A stretch of 64,000 nucleotides of DNA from CAVRUD01 sp963849635 (GCA_963849635.1 CAWKIA010000019.1:1-64000), one strand, 5' to 3'. Shown: positions 34,049-42,899, numbered from the stretch's first letter. Numbers and translations are program-made. Notes: a model not told the origin generated them from the letters alone.

Positions 34049-34855
34049 CTAGGTCGTCGCGAGCGTGCGGATGACGTCCGCGGTGGTGGGGTCGGCGGGG
34101 AAGAAGGATTCGATTGCCAGCTCGGAGAGGGTGACGTCGATCGGGGTGCCGAAGATCGTTGTCGTGGTCAGGAATGAGAGCAGGCCGTGCTCGGTGTGCA
34201 GCTTGATGGGGACGACGACGCCGGCATCATCTTTGGCGGGACGCCGGTGGGCATGCGCCTGATCGTCGCCAGGGTAGGTGCGCAACTCCGCCAGGAGGTC
34301 GATCAGGACCGGGTCGGCGGAGGCGGCGATTTGGTGGCGGAGGCGCTCGAAGACGTGCTCGCGCCATTGGGGTAGGTTGGCGATGCGGGGCGCGAGGCCG
34401 TCGGGGTGGAGGCTGAGGCGGAGCACGTTGACGGGTGGGCGCAGGAGGGCATCGCTGGCGCCGGCTAGCAGGGGAGTGAGGGATCGGTTGGCGGCGACCA
34501 TCGTCCAGTGCCGGTCGACGGCGAGGGCGGGGTTGGGCTCGTGGCCGTTCAAGACGAGGTGGACGGCGGCCCGGGCGGCGCGCATCGCCGCGTCGTCCAG
34601 GTTGTGTTCCTGGTAAACGGGTGCGTATCCGGCCGCCAGGAGCAGGGCGTTCTGCTCCCGCAGGGGAATGTCCAGGCGGGTGGCGAGGTGGAGCAGCATC
34701 TCGCGGCTGGGGCGGGAGCGGCCATTTTCGAGGAAGCTGACGTGGCGGGTGGAGACCTCGGCTTCGTTGGCCAGGTCAAGCTGGCTGAGGCGGCGGCGCT
34801 GGCGCCAGGAGCGGAGGAGTTCGCCGACGGGTTGCGGTGGTGGTGCGGTCAACAT
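34049..34855 (-). CDS. XRE-family regulator with MmyB-like ligand domain
   Basis: 268 residues from ATG 34855. HTH_3 at the start: PVGELLRSWRQRRRLSQLDL, ANEAEVSTRHVSFLENGRSR. The MmyB-type ligand-binding domain follows (NGHEPNPALAVDRHWTMVAA, NRSLTPLLAG, NVLRLSLHPDGLAPRIANLP). This class usually sits divergent to a single small-molecule enzyme gene; here the divergent partner is a truncated NTF2/SnoaL-like gene. A palindrome 38 bases upstream is the likely operator. Confidence 0.87.
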   Translation of the reverse strand: MLTAPPPQPVGELLRSWRQRRRLSQLDLANEAEVSTRHVSFLENGRSRPSREMLLHLATRLDIPLREQNALLLAAGYAPVYQEHNLDDAAMRAARAAVHLVLNGHEPNPALAVDRHWTMVAANRSLTPLLAGASDALLRPPVNVLRLSLHPDGLAPRIANLPQWREHVFERLRHQIAASADPVLIDLLAELRTYPGDDQAHAHRRPAKDDAGVVVPIKLHTEHGLLSFLTTTTIFGTPIDVTLSELAIESFFPADPTTADVIRTLATT

Positions 34856-35236
34856 GAGGAAACCATAGCCGAGCGGCCGGCGGAAACCAATGACCTCTGA
34901 GGTAATGGATCTTTGCTGCTGGAGCCGGAAGATGGAGGCAGTCCAGGCGGCGGTAGGCGTGGTCGCGGCACAAGTTGATGCCGACGGGAGTTCGACAAGT
35001 TTGGGATCGTCCGTGTCGTTGCTGTCTTCATGGCTATCTGGAATGAGATCGACGGAGACCGCTGCCGCGACCTGATTGCACAGACATGGACGGAGGACGC
35101 CACGTATGTCGATCCGATGTTGAAGAGGGATGGCTCGGTCGGGATCGACGCGATGACGGCCGGGGTTCAGGCGCAGTTCCCGGGCCACGCTTTCCGGCGC
35201 ACCGGGCCGGCCGATGCCCATAACGATCGGGTGCGC
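34842..35236 (+). repeat. Left ~395-bp direct repeat bounding an accessory block
   Basis: Runs from the first six codons of the XRE gene through the divergent intergenic region to the middle of an NTF2-like gene, and ends at GATCGGGTGCGC. The right copy is at 43668-44064 in the same orientation, by eye 85-90 percent identical in its coding part. The 8.4 kb between them is accessory in character. Confidence 0.75.
34893..34903. promoter_or_regulatory. Probable XRE operator, copy 1
   Basis: ACCTC-T-GAGGT inside AATGACCTCTGAGGTAATGG, between the XRE start and the NTF2 remnant. The 28 bases around it are unchanged in the second copy at 43721-43731, although flanking DNA has diverged, which argues for function. 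Confidence 0.6.
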
Positions 35237-35242
35237 ATGTGA
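34997..35242 (+). pseudogene. NTF2/SnoaL-like gene, start lost and 3' truncated
   Basis: Close paralogue of the intact gene at 43825: AIWNEIDGDRCRDLIAQTWT, EDATYVDPMLKRDGSVGIDA, MTAGVQAQFPGHAFRRTGPA. The start codon has become AAG (34997) and the frame ends at once after DRVRM, where homology with the intact copy stops. About 65 percent of the gene is left. An internal ATG (35030) could still give a 70-residue product. Confidence 0.75.
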
Positions 35243-35331
35243 ACACGTTGGTAACGCCGTGGTCCTCCGTATCGCCAGCACCGCGCGATCCCCGTACGTC
35301 GCCGATTGACCCGGCACCATCCCCCAACACT

Positions 35332-35377
35332 CCCAGAGACGCCGTATTGTCAGGGTAGCGAATACGGCGTCTCTGGG
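35332..35377. promoter_or_regulatory. 17-bp perfect inverted repeat
   Basis: CCCAGAGACGCCGTATT - 12 bases - AATACGGCGTCTCTGGG. Lies between the truncated NTF2 gene and the next small gene, about 95 bases before its ATG. No T-run follows, so it may be an operator, an RNA hairpin or a recombination end. Confidence 0.55.
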
Positions 35378-35472
35378 AACGCGACCGGCGGACTACACTC
35401 CCCCTTTTTGGTTGGGATCGACCAGACGTGCCCGCACTGCGGGACGATGAGCGGGGTGGGGGAGACAGGATC

Positions 35473-35783
35473 ATGGCACGCTTCGTTGGCAAGACGTACT
35501 CCGACAAGCCCGTCAAGATAGATGGTCACGTCTACGACTCATGCACGTTTACACGGTCCGAGTTGCAATTTGGTGGTTCCGGTCCTGCCAATATGACTAA
35601 CTGCAAAGTATTCGAGTCCCGATGGGTTGTCGTCGGCGCTGCTCGGGAAACCGTCAATTCTTTAAATCCATGCATAACCACGGCGGGCCCGCGGGCAGAG
35701 CGCTAGCCGAACTCGCGATTGAGACCATTAGAGCACGCAACACCGACCTGGGCAACATGCAGATCGGCGGCCTGCAGGCGTAA
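35473..35783 (+). CDS. Small protein of unknown function (pentapeptide-like), frameshift
   Basis: About 104 residues. Start ATG 35473 after GGGGGAGACAGGATC. MARFVGKTYSDKPVKIDGHV, YDSCTFTRSELQFGGSGPAN, MTNCKVFESRWVVVGAARET. After one missing base near 35660 the frame continues FKSMHNHGGPAGRALAELAI, ETIRARNTDLGNMQIGGLQA. The xDGxxFxxCxF...L.F.G...xxxxNCxFxxxxWxxxGAAxxT layout is common among unnamed bacterial proteins. Function unknown. Confidence 0.6.
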
Positions 35784-36135
35784 CGACGCTCGTCGGCGAC
35801 GATGACAAGATCGACAACGTCGCGAACGCTGGCGCCCGCCAGGCGAGGAGCGCCAACTGGGTCGGCGCGGCGATCGACGCCGGCGACCGCACCGGGGCGA
35901 CCAACTCCGGCCCGTCGTTCGTGATGGTCCCCACTCCCAGCCCCACCGGGTGAAACGTCAGCCGATCGGCGTCATCGGGCCGCAGGAGCGGCAGCAGCCG
36001 GCGCGGGTCGCGCTCGGCGCGGTCGATCCAGCGGGCTTCGTCCTCCGGCCGGAGGATGACGGGCATCCGGTCGTGGACATGGGCGATGGTGTCGGCCGGG
36101 GTGGTGGCGGTGAGGTGCCGTTGACAAGTCGAGAT
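35784..36135 (-). pseudogene. SRAP/HMCES (YedK) C-terminal fragment
   Basis: Minus-strand residues TATTPADTIAHVHDRMPVIL, RPEDEARWIDRAERDPRRLL and NDGPELVAPV match, from memory, the C-terminal half of SOS-response-associated peptidases, including the conserved HDRMPVIL. The N-terminal half with the catalytic Cys2 is missing. The fragment is open in the same frame as the Tat/Cys-rich gene upstream, to which it is joined at about 36135. Confidence 0.65.
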
Positions 36136-36429
36136 CCACGGTCCGGGGGCAGGGGATGCGTGTTGGCTATCCCCCGCGCACGAGCGGCCGCACCGGCCGG
36201 AATTCGCCAGGTCCTTCTTCAGGTTGAAGCAGGTGTCCGGGCAGACGTCTGTGCCGGCCGGACAGTTGCAGTCGCCCTTGCGGTTGCGGGTCTGGCCGGG
36301 CGGGCAATCGGACTGCGCCGACGCGGCCCGCACCCCGGCGACGAGGGCGGCGAGCGAGCCGAGGAGGCCCCGGCGGGTCGTAGGCGCGGCCAGCGACCGC
36401 GTCAGGGCATCGAACCGTCGCGAATCCAC
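36136..36429 (-). CDS. Tat-exported Cys-rich protein N-terminus fused to SRAP fragment (member C)
   Basis: GTG 36429 starts MDSRRFDALTRSLAAPTTRR, then GLLGSLAALVAGVRAASAQ, followed by SDCPPGQTRNRKGDCNCPAG and DVCPDTCFNLKKDLANSGRC. The first ~85 residues are nearly the same as member A at 27321; after GRCGRSC homology stops and the frame runs into the SRAP piece and on to a stop at 35728. So a deletion has joined two genes in frame. The product, if made, would be an exported chimera without known function. Confidence 0.7.
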
Positions 36430-36515
36430 CCGCGTTCCCCTTCGCTCTTTGGTTGTGCGGCCGCCGCGCCGCTGGGATGGGGCACTGTCGGGCACCGACC
36501 GGGCTGGGTCAATCG
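36430..36515 (-). promoter_or_regulatory. Conserved promoter/leader, copy C
   Basis: Minus strand: TTGACC (36512-36507) - 17 bases - GACAGT (36489-36484), then CCCCATCCCAGCGGCGCGGC and GGCCGCACAACC, with the GCGGC...GCCGC leader hairpin. Confidence 0.7.
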
Positions 36516-36792
36516 GGGGGGCGTGCCGGTGAGGATCGACGAGGCGTACCGGGCGATCCCGCGGGTGGGCGCAACGCCGACGCTGGACCGCACCGAGCCT
36601 AGAGCCCCACCGCACCGGCCGCGTTCTCCCGGAAGAGCGATCCGTGCCGGATGGAGCGGTCTGAGACGCCGGCAGCGGCCTCGGTGAACGTTGGTGGGTG
36701 AGCGTGCCGCAGCGGACCTCCAGCGGTTGACGTCGGGGCGTCCCGTCCCCATGATGGCGGCACACCACCACCGTTCACCGCAGGAGCCGCCC

Positions 36793-39413
36793 GTGGCCGA
36801 CCCGCCGCCCCACGTCTTCGTCAGCTACGCCAGTACCGACCACGCCCGGGTGCTCCCCCTGGTTGCGGCCCTGGAGCGCGCCGGCATGCCCGTCTGGCTC
36901 GACCAGACCGGCATTCCGGGCGGGGCCAACTACGGGCCGGAGATCGTGGCCGCCATCCGCGCGTGCGGCGCGCTGCTGGTCTGTTGCTCGGCCGCGGCCT
37001 TCGCCTCGCGCAATGTGCGCCAGGAGGTGGCGCTCGCCTGGAAGCACGAGCGCCCGATCCTCCCGCTGCTGCTGGAGCGGGCGGCGATCCCCGACGACCT
37101 CGCCTATTGGCTGGAGGCCGCCCAGTGGATCGAGGTGCTCGACCGGCCCGAGGACGCCTGGTTGCCCGAGGTGGTGCGTTCGCTGCGGCGGCTCGGAGCC
37201 GCGGTCGATCCCCCATTGCCCGCGCCTCCTGCTGGCGCGGAGCCTGTCGGTTCGGTGCGGCTGCCGACTCCGTTGACCGCGCTCCTCGGCCGCGAAACCG
37301 AGGTGCGCGAGGTCGTCGATCTCCTGGGGGCCCACCGGCTGGTGACGCTGACCGGCCCCGGCGGGGTGGGCAAGACCCGGCTGGCGATCGAAGCGGCCCG
37401 GACGGCCGCGCCCGCGTTCCCCGATGGCGTCGTCTTCGTCGACCTGTCACCCCTGCGCGAGCCCGCCCTCGTCCTGCCGGCGATCGCCCAGGCACTCGAC
37501 GTGCGGGAGGCGCCGGGCCTCCCCCTGGACCGGACGCTGGCCGCCGGCCATCGGCGGACGGCGCCTGCTGCTGGTGCTCGACAACCTGGAGCAGGTGGTT
37601 GAGGCGGCGGCGGCGATCGCGGGGCTGCTCACTGCCTGCCCGCACCTGGTCGTGCTGGCCACGAGCCGCGTGCTGCTCGGCGTGCGCGGGGAGTCCGCGC
37701 TGCCGGTCGAGCCGTTGCCCCTTCCGGACGTTGACGAGGCGCCGGCCGACCTTGCCGCCTCCCCCGCGGTGCGGCTCTTCGTCACGCGGGCGCGCGAGGC
37801 GCGGCCCGGGTTTGCCCCGGACGCGGCGGAGCTGGCAACCGTGGCCGCGATCTGCCGCCGGCTCGACGGGCTGCCGCTCGCCGTCGAGCTGGCGGCGGCG
37901 CGGGCCAGACACCTGCCGCCGGCCGCGCTCCTCGCCCGGTTGGAGCAGACCCTGCCGACCTTGACCGGCGGAGCGCGGGATCTGCCGGACCGGCAGCGGA
38001 CGCTGCGGCGACGCGATCGCCTGGAGCCACGACCTGCTCTCCGAAGACGAGCAGGTCCTCTTCCGCCGGCTGGCGGTCTTCGCCGGTGGCTGCACCCTGG
38101 AAGCCGCCGAGGCGGTCGCCGGGTCGCTGGGGAGCCTCCTGGGTCCGGTCCTCGACGGCCTGGCGGCGTTGGTCGACCACAGCTTGCTGCGGCAGGAGGC
38201 GGGTCCGGACGGGGACGACCGCTTCCGGATGTTCGAGACGGTCCGCGAGTTCGGCCTGGAGCAGTTGGACGCGGGCGGTGAAGCGGCGGCGATGCGGCAG
38301 GCGCACGCCACGCACTTCACGGCGGTCGCCGCGGCGGTCGCCGCCCGGGTCTTCGACGGGACCGACCCAACGGACGCCGTCGACCGGGTGAGCGCCGAGC
38401 AGGACAACCTGCGGGCGGCGCTCACCTGGGCAGTCGAGCACGGCGAGGCGACGCTCCTCGCGCAGCTCGCAACGGACCTGTTCGGCCCCTGGCTCTTCCT
38501 CACCCGGTTCACCGAGGCGAACGACTGGCTCACCCGCGCGCTGGCGGTGTCCGAAACAGTGCCCCCGCCGCTCCGGGCGGCCGTCGTCCGGGCGGCGGGC
38601 CGGAACGCCCGGTTAGGCGGCGACCTCGCCCGGGCCGACGCCTTGGCTCGTGAAGGGCTGGCCCTGGCGCGGGACCTCGGCGACGACCTGGCCGTGATCG
38701 AAGCGCTGACCCTGCTCGGCTTCGTGGCCGAGGACCGGGGCGAGGTCGCCCGGTCGCGTGCTTTGCACGAGGAGGCACTTGCCCTCGCCCGGCCCCTCGA
38801 TCACCCGTGGTGGACCCCCTGGGCGGCGCGGAACGCCGGCTGGCTGGCCTTCCTGGACGGCGACCCGGATGCGGCCGAGCGGCTGTTGCAGGAAGCGCTG
38901 GCCGGCTTCCGTCGCGTGGGCAACTCTCGGGGCACGGCGGTGGCCCTCAGCAACCTGGGTGGGATCGCGCTGCGGCGGGGCGAGCACGCGCAGGCGGCGG
39001 CCCTCTGGCAGGACCGGCTGCACCTGACCGGGTCCGACTGGGAGTTGCGCTGGGCGCTCGAAGGGCTGGCGGCCATCGCCGCCGCCTGCGGGGAGGCAAC
39101 GCGGGCGACCCGGTTGTTCGGGGCGGCCGAGGCGCTGCGCGAGCGCCTGGGGATCATCCTGGTGCCGGGGCTGCTGCCGGACTACGAGGCGAACGTGGCG
39201 AGGCTGCGCGCGGCGCTGGGGGAGGTCGCCTTCGCGGCGGCGTGGCAGGCGGGCCGGCGGATGACGCCGGAGGACGCCCGGGCGGAGGCGGAGCAGGTGG
39301 GTGCGGGGGAGGAGGTACCCGGCAGCAGCGCCGCCGCCGCGGCGTCGAGCGCCGGGTCGTCGCCGCACGAGCCGGCGGTGCGCGAGCGGGGTGACCCGCG
39401 CGGCGAACCCTGA
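36793..39413 (+). CDS. TIR - STAND NTPase - TPR protein, two frameshifts
   Basis: About 873 residues. GTG 36793 is set by AGGAG six bases before it. Residues ~5-130 are a TIR domain (HVFVSYASTDHARVLPLVAA, GMPVWLDQTGIPGG, then SRNVRQEVALAWKHERPILP, whose Glu is in the place of the NADase catalytic residue). An AP-ATPase-type NTPase follows: TLTGPGGVGKTRLAIE (Walker A), after a break near 37545 RRLLLVLDNLEQVV (Walker B) and LDGLPLAVELAAARARHLPP, then after a break near 38005 DAIAWSHDLLSEDEQVLFRR. The last ~400 residues are TPR-like helices (RALHEEALALARPLDH, AERLLQEALAGFRRVGNSRG). There is no HTH at the C-terminus. Both breaks are one surplus base. Candidate TIR-STAND immune protein: ligand sensed by the TPRs, TIR as NAD-consuming or signalling effector. 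Confidence 0.8.
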
Positions 39414-39452
39414 GATCGCCGCGGCGCCGGTTGTCACCGCGCAGCCTGCGTT

Positions 39453-39641
39453 CTACGGTGTGACCGTCTCCAGCGCGGCGATGATGCGTGCGGCCAGTGC
39501 CTGGATGTGGCCGAGGCCGCGCTCGAACGACTTGCGGTCTTCGGCCAGCCACCCGGCCACGTACGGCACGCTGTACTCCTCGCTGGCGAGCCCCAGGTGG
39601 CGCAGCACCACGTACGCCACGCTCTCTGCCACCACCTCGCC
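39453..39641 (-). pseudogene. ArdC-like antirestriction protein, C-terminal remnant
   Basis: Minus-strand residues GEVVAESVAYVVLRHLGLAS, EEYSVPYVAGWLAEDRKSFE and RGLGHIQALAARIIAALETV resemble, from memory, the end of ArdC-type/zincin-like proteins carried by plasmids and conjugative elements (AExVAxxVxxVV...YIAxW...L..IQ...A..I). Upstream residues are unrelated and no ArdC N-terminal domain is present. A remnant of a mobile element next to the TIR-STAND gene. Confidence 0.5.
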
Positions 39642-39979
39642 ATCCTCCTTTCTCCTCTCCCTCGGCGGACGGCAGGGATTTATCCGGCAAAGAAGAGAAC
39701 AGGTGGTGGGAGGGGTCCCAGTGCTGACGCGCCCCCTCGCGCACGAGTTTGCGGCGGGGTGACCGGACGTCGAGGCGGGCCGCCTCGCCTCGCCGTGCTG
39801 GCTCTTCCGCGATTCCGATGAAACGACGCCTTGAATCACGACAGGGTAGGGTCGATGCCGACCGGTCCCCCACCTGGTGCCGGCGTCGAGTCGGCACAAA
39901 GCACCACCAGCGTCGCCCGGTGTCACCGGGCCGCCGCCGGGCTGCGGGCAAGCTGAACGGCGTTCCGGCGGGTGCCGCG

Positions 39980-39985
39980 TATAAT
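39980..39985 (+). promoter_or_regulatory. Possible -10 box (TATAAT)
   Basis: A perfect TATAAT in very GC-rich DNA, 47 bases before the ATG of the next gene. No good -35 at 16-18 bases. Confidence 0.35.
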
Positions 39986-40031
39986 GCGCCCCTCCACCGG
40001 GTGTCGGCGCACCACGCGACCGGAGGTCCCT

Positions 40032-40631
40032 ATGCCAGCCAAGCTCGTGACCGTGATCGCGGCGCTCGCGCTGCTCGTGACCGGGGGCCTCCCGGCCGTT
40101 GGCCAGGAGGAGGACGGGGGGTCATCCCCCGAGTCCGCCGTCGGCCGCTACGTCCCGCTCGCGACGGCCCTGGGCGCCGGGTGGGTCGTCGTGCAGGCGA
40201 GCGACCCGCAGCCGAATCCGGCCCTGTTCCGCGAGGGCGCGAAGGTGGCCTACGGGGGACCGGCCGGTGCGCGGGCCGTCCTCTTCGCCTGGGTCCTCGC
40301 CGACGGGGCCACGCAGGCCGACGCCTGGGCGGCGGCGGGCCAGCTGGGCGAGCGCTACCGGGCCGCGTTCGCCGCGGACATCGCCGGCGTCCAGCTCGAC
40401 CCCGCGGCGCCGCCGCCGCCCGGGTGCGCGCAGGCGGTTCGGGCCGAGGGCCGCGACCCCGCCTCGGAGTTCTCCGCGGGGGTGACCCTCTGCGCGGTCG
40501 GCGGCGAGGCGATCGTCTTCGCCGTGGTCTCGGGCGACCTCGGCGCGGAGCACGGGGCGGCGGCCTCGGACCGTCTCGTCGGGCTGGCGCTGGCGGGCGT
40601 CGCCGGGAGCGAGGCGACCCCGGCGCCCTGA
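40032..40631 (+). CDS. Secreted protein of unknown function
   Basis: 199 residues. ATG 40032 after GGAGGT. Signal peptide (LVTVIAALALLVTGGLPAVG), then an Ala-rich globular domain with VGRYVPLATALGAGWVVVQA and a possible disulfide between PPPGCAQAV and GVTLCAVGG. The region between is typical of small exported proteins in these bacteria. Not recognised. Confidence 0.65.
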   Translation: MPAKLVTVIAALALLVTGGLPAVGQEEDGGSSPESAVGRYVPLATALGAGWVVVQASDPQPNPALFREGAKVAYGGPAGARAVLFAWVLADGATQADAWAAAGQLGERYRAAFAADIAGVQLDPAAPPPPGCAQAVRAEGRDPASEFSAGVTLCAVGGEAIVFAVVSGDLGAEHGAAASDRLVGLALAGVAGSEATPAP

Positions 40632-41025
40632 GGGTGGTTGCGGACGGAGGAGGGACGTCATCGACGTCGATCGATGGCGAGTGACCCAGAACCGACGCAC
40701 GGATGCCCGTTCCCATCGCACCGGTTGCGCCAGCCCTCGAGACCTTCCTATCCCGACCGCAGGGATTGATCTCGATGCACGGCGAGCAGGAGGGAGGGAG
40801 GGGTCCACCCGGTTCCCCGACGCGCAGAATCGGGTGCGATGCAGAATTGGCGGGCTGGGCGAAATGGATGAGGGAAATGACCTGTAGAAAGCGATGGGAC
40901 GTCCCTTCCACTGCCCCACCCCGCCAAACCTGACGCACACCCCGAAACGTACCCCGGCATCAATGGGTTTTGTGGTTACGAATAGAACATATGATCTACC
41001 ATGGAACAACGAGAGGTGATGCCCC
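40632..41025. other. Gene-free stretch
   Basis: About 390 bases with no supported gene, repeat or hairpin. AT content rises at 40960-41010 (GTGGTTACGAATAGAACATA), which probably holds the promoter of the next small gene. Confidence 0.4.
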
Positions 41026-41422
41026 GTGCCCCACAACCCGCGCCGCCCGCGTGTTCCTGACGTCTCCGATGCCGTTCTCACCGGCGACAAGATCGAAGAT
41101 GCGCTGGAGCGGGCCGTGGCACTGCGCCGGAAGACGGCGAAGGACCCTAACGACGTCCGCGCTATCGCGCTGAACGTCACCGAGGCGGCCCGATCGACGA
41201 AGCACCGGCGAGCACCCGCCGACTGGGACCGTCCTCCGGAGCGCGACCCGTGGTTCCTGGTCGGGTGGGTCGTGCTGCAACGCGATTGGGGACTTCACTG
41301 ACGGGTGGGGTTGGGACCGTTACGACCGGACCTGGGATGTCTGGCTCAACGTGGACGAGGGGCGGGTGTGGCTCAAGCTGAGTCGTCTGGGTCGCCGGCC
41401 AAAGGATGATCCGTACCCCTGA
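41026..41422 (+). CDS. Small basic protein of unknown function, frameshift
   Basis: About 131 residues from GTG 41026 (GAGAGGTGATGCCCC upstream). Begins MPHNPRRPRVPDVSDAVLTG, then DKIEDALERAVALRRKTAKD and PWFLVGWVVLQRDW; one surplus G near 41290 hides the continuation DFTDGWGWDRYDRTWDVWLN, VDEGRVWLKLSRLGRRPKDD. The Trp-rich C-terminus reads cleanly to TGA 41422. Not recognised; looks like a small toxin-antitoxin or phage-type protein only by size. Confidence 0.5.
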
Positions 41423-41443
41423 GGCGAGGGGCGGGACAGGGAA

Positions 41444-41738
41444 TCACTCCCCCGTCCCGCCGCAATCGTCGAACTCGATCCCTGCCTGAGCCGCTGCCGG
41501 GGCGGGGCGCCAGGACCCCGCTGAGCAGACTACGCCATTGCAGCACTGGCCCGAGTCGCGCAAGCCGTGGGACCCGTGCTCGGCTAGGGGCAGCATGTCC
41601 GCGTCGCATTGCCCGAGGCGGCATGCGAGACCCGCGTCGCAGGTCTCAAAAGATGCCGCGCAGCACCGGCCGCCCAGGCAGATGGCCCCGTTATCCTCAG
41701 GGCATTGGGCTCCGCGGGCGCCGTGTTGGTCCCGAGGT
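41444..41738 (-). pseudogene. Cys-rich protein fragment without start
   Basis: Minus frame reads AQCPEDNGAICLGGRCCAAS, FETCDAGLACRLGQCDADML and SGQCCNGVVCSAGSW to a TGA at 41444. The CxxGxCC...C..GLxCxxGxC spacing is that of secreted Cys-knot repeats. No start or signal peptide; the frame is preceded directly by the stop of the next gene, so it is a leftover C-terminus. Confidence 0.5.
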
Positions 41739-41742
41739 GGTG

Positions 41743-42324
41743 CTACGACGGCGGGCAGTTCGTCGTTCCCCCGACCGTGTTGGGGGCGTTGAGGACAACG
41801 AATCCGTTGCCCGTGCAGGTCAGGTTGCCCCGGATCGTGTTGCTGGCCAGGGCAACGGATTCGTTGCCGTTCAGCGTCACGCTGCCCCGCACCGCCGCAT
41901 CGGAAACATTGATTTCACCCGGGCTGCCGGTGAATCTCACGCTGCCCCTCACCTCCAGGCCGCCATCCAGGTTCGCGCCCAGCGCGTTTGCGATGGTCAC
42001 GTCGCCGCGGATCACGCCGCCGATGAAGCTGACGCCGAGCACCCCCGCGCCGCTGACCGACCCCCGGACCTCGGAGTTCTCGACAAACAGGTCGCCGCCC
42101 GTCCCGACGGTAATCCCGCCCCGGACCGTCGTGTCGAGGAGATAGCAAAACGCGCCCGGAGGAACGACTAGGTCACCCTTGATCGTCGCGTCGGTGTAGT
42201 TGGGAGCACCGCCGATCTCGCTACCGCAGGACTCCGACGCGGCCGCTCCCGGCGCCCCGAGCGCGATCCCCGCCATCAAAAGCGGTATCGCCAGCAGCAA
42301 CCGCAACACCCTCGTCCGATCCAT
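41743..42324 (-). CDS. Secreted polymer-like beta-repeat protein
   Basis: 193 residues from ATG 42324. Signal peptide (LRLLLAIPLLMAGIALGAPG). The mature part is a series of short strands of the type xxxVRGxVxxxG: DTTVRGGITVGTGGDLFVEN, SEVRGSVSGAGVLGVSFIGG, VIRGDVTIANALG, LEVRGSVRFTGSPGEINVSD, AAVRGSVTLNGNESVALAS. Such repeats predict a right-handed beta-helix, bactofilin-like but exported, with a Cys near each end that could close it. Function unknown. Confidence 0.7.
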   Translation of the reverse strand: MDRTRVLRLLLAIPLLMAGIALGAPGAAASESCGSEIGGAPNYTDATIKGDLVVPPGAFCYLLDTTVRGGITVGTGGDLFVENSEVRGSVSGAGVLGVSFIGGVIRGDVTIANALGANLDGGLEVRGSVRFTGSPGEINVSDAAVRGSVTLNGNESVALASNTIRGNLTCTGNGFVVLNAPNTVGGTTNCPPS

Positions 42325-42815
42325 CGACCGTTCCCTTCCCACGCGCACGCGAAGCCGAGGCGCGACGTGCGCCCCGGTGACGACGGATTGCCCTGCGTTC
42401 CGTGGCCGCATCGTAGCGGGGATAACAACATGGGTCGACTGGCGAGCGATCAATGGTGATTTCCGGGGCGTGCGGTGTTGTTGTGGTCGATGGCCGGAGC
42501 CTTGGGCAGGACGGTCGCGCGTGAGGAGTACATAGGAAGCCCCGTGGTCCGGCCGTCGATATTCCGTGGTTCCACGGGTTGGCATGCCCCTGGGCCTCGT
42601 AGTGACTCTTCTTCGACGACGACGTATGCGAATCCGAGCGGCGCATCGGCGGTGATCTCGTTGTCGTCATCAACAGCGGCATCTCCTGATCGTCGTGGGG
42701 CGGCGCGGGCAAGGGCGTGCCTTCGCCATACGTGGCGGGACCGAAGATTCGGGCTGGAGGACAACCGCAACGTTCTCCGCCCCAGAGCGTCGAAGTGGTC
42801 CCAAGATCAGGCCGA
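42325..42815. other. Gene-free stretch
   Basis: About 490 bases. Several weak open frames on both strands, but none with a ribosome site or recognisable content. It leads into promoter copy D. Confidence 0.4.
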
Positions 42816-42899
42816 TTGACCCAGCCCGATCGGTGCCCTAGAGTGGGGCCATCCCAGCGGCACAGTGGCCGCACAACCCAATACCGAAGCGACCTACGG
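42816..42899 (+). promoter_or_regulatory. Conserved promoter and leader, copy D
   Basis: TTGACC (42816) - 17 bases - TAGAGT (42839), then GGGGCCATCCCAGCGGCACA and GTGGCCGCACAACCCAATAC. Leader hairpin GCGGC-ACAGTG-GCCGC. Best preserved of the four copies although its gene is broken. Confidence 0.75.

Noticed and set aside
42450..42770. 106-codon minus-strand frame
   Set aside because: Low-complexity composition, no ribosome site and no recognisable motif.
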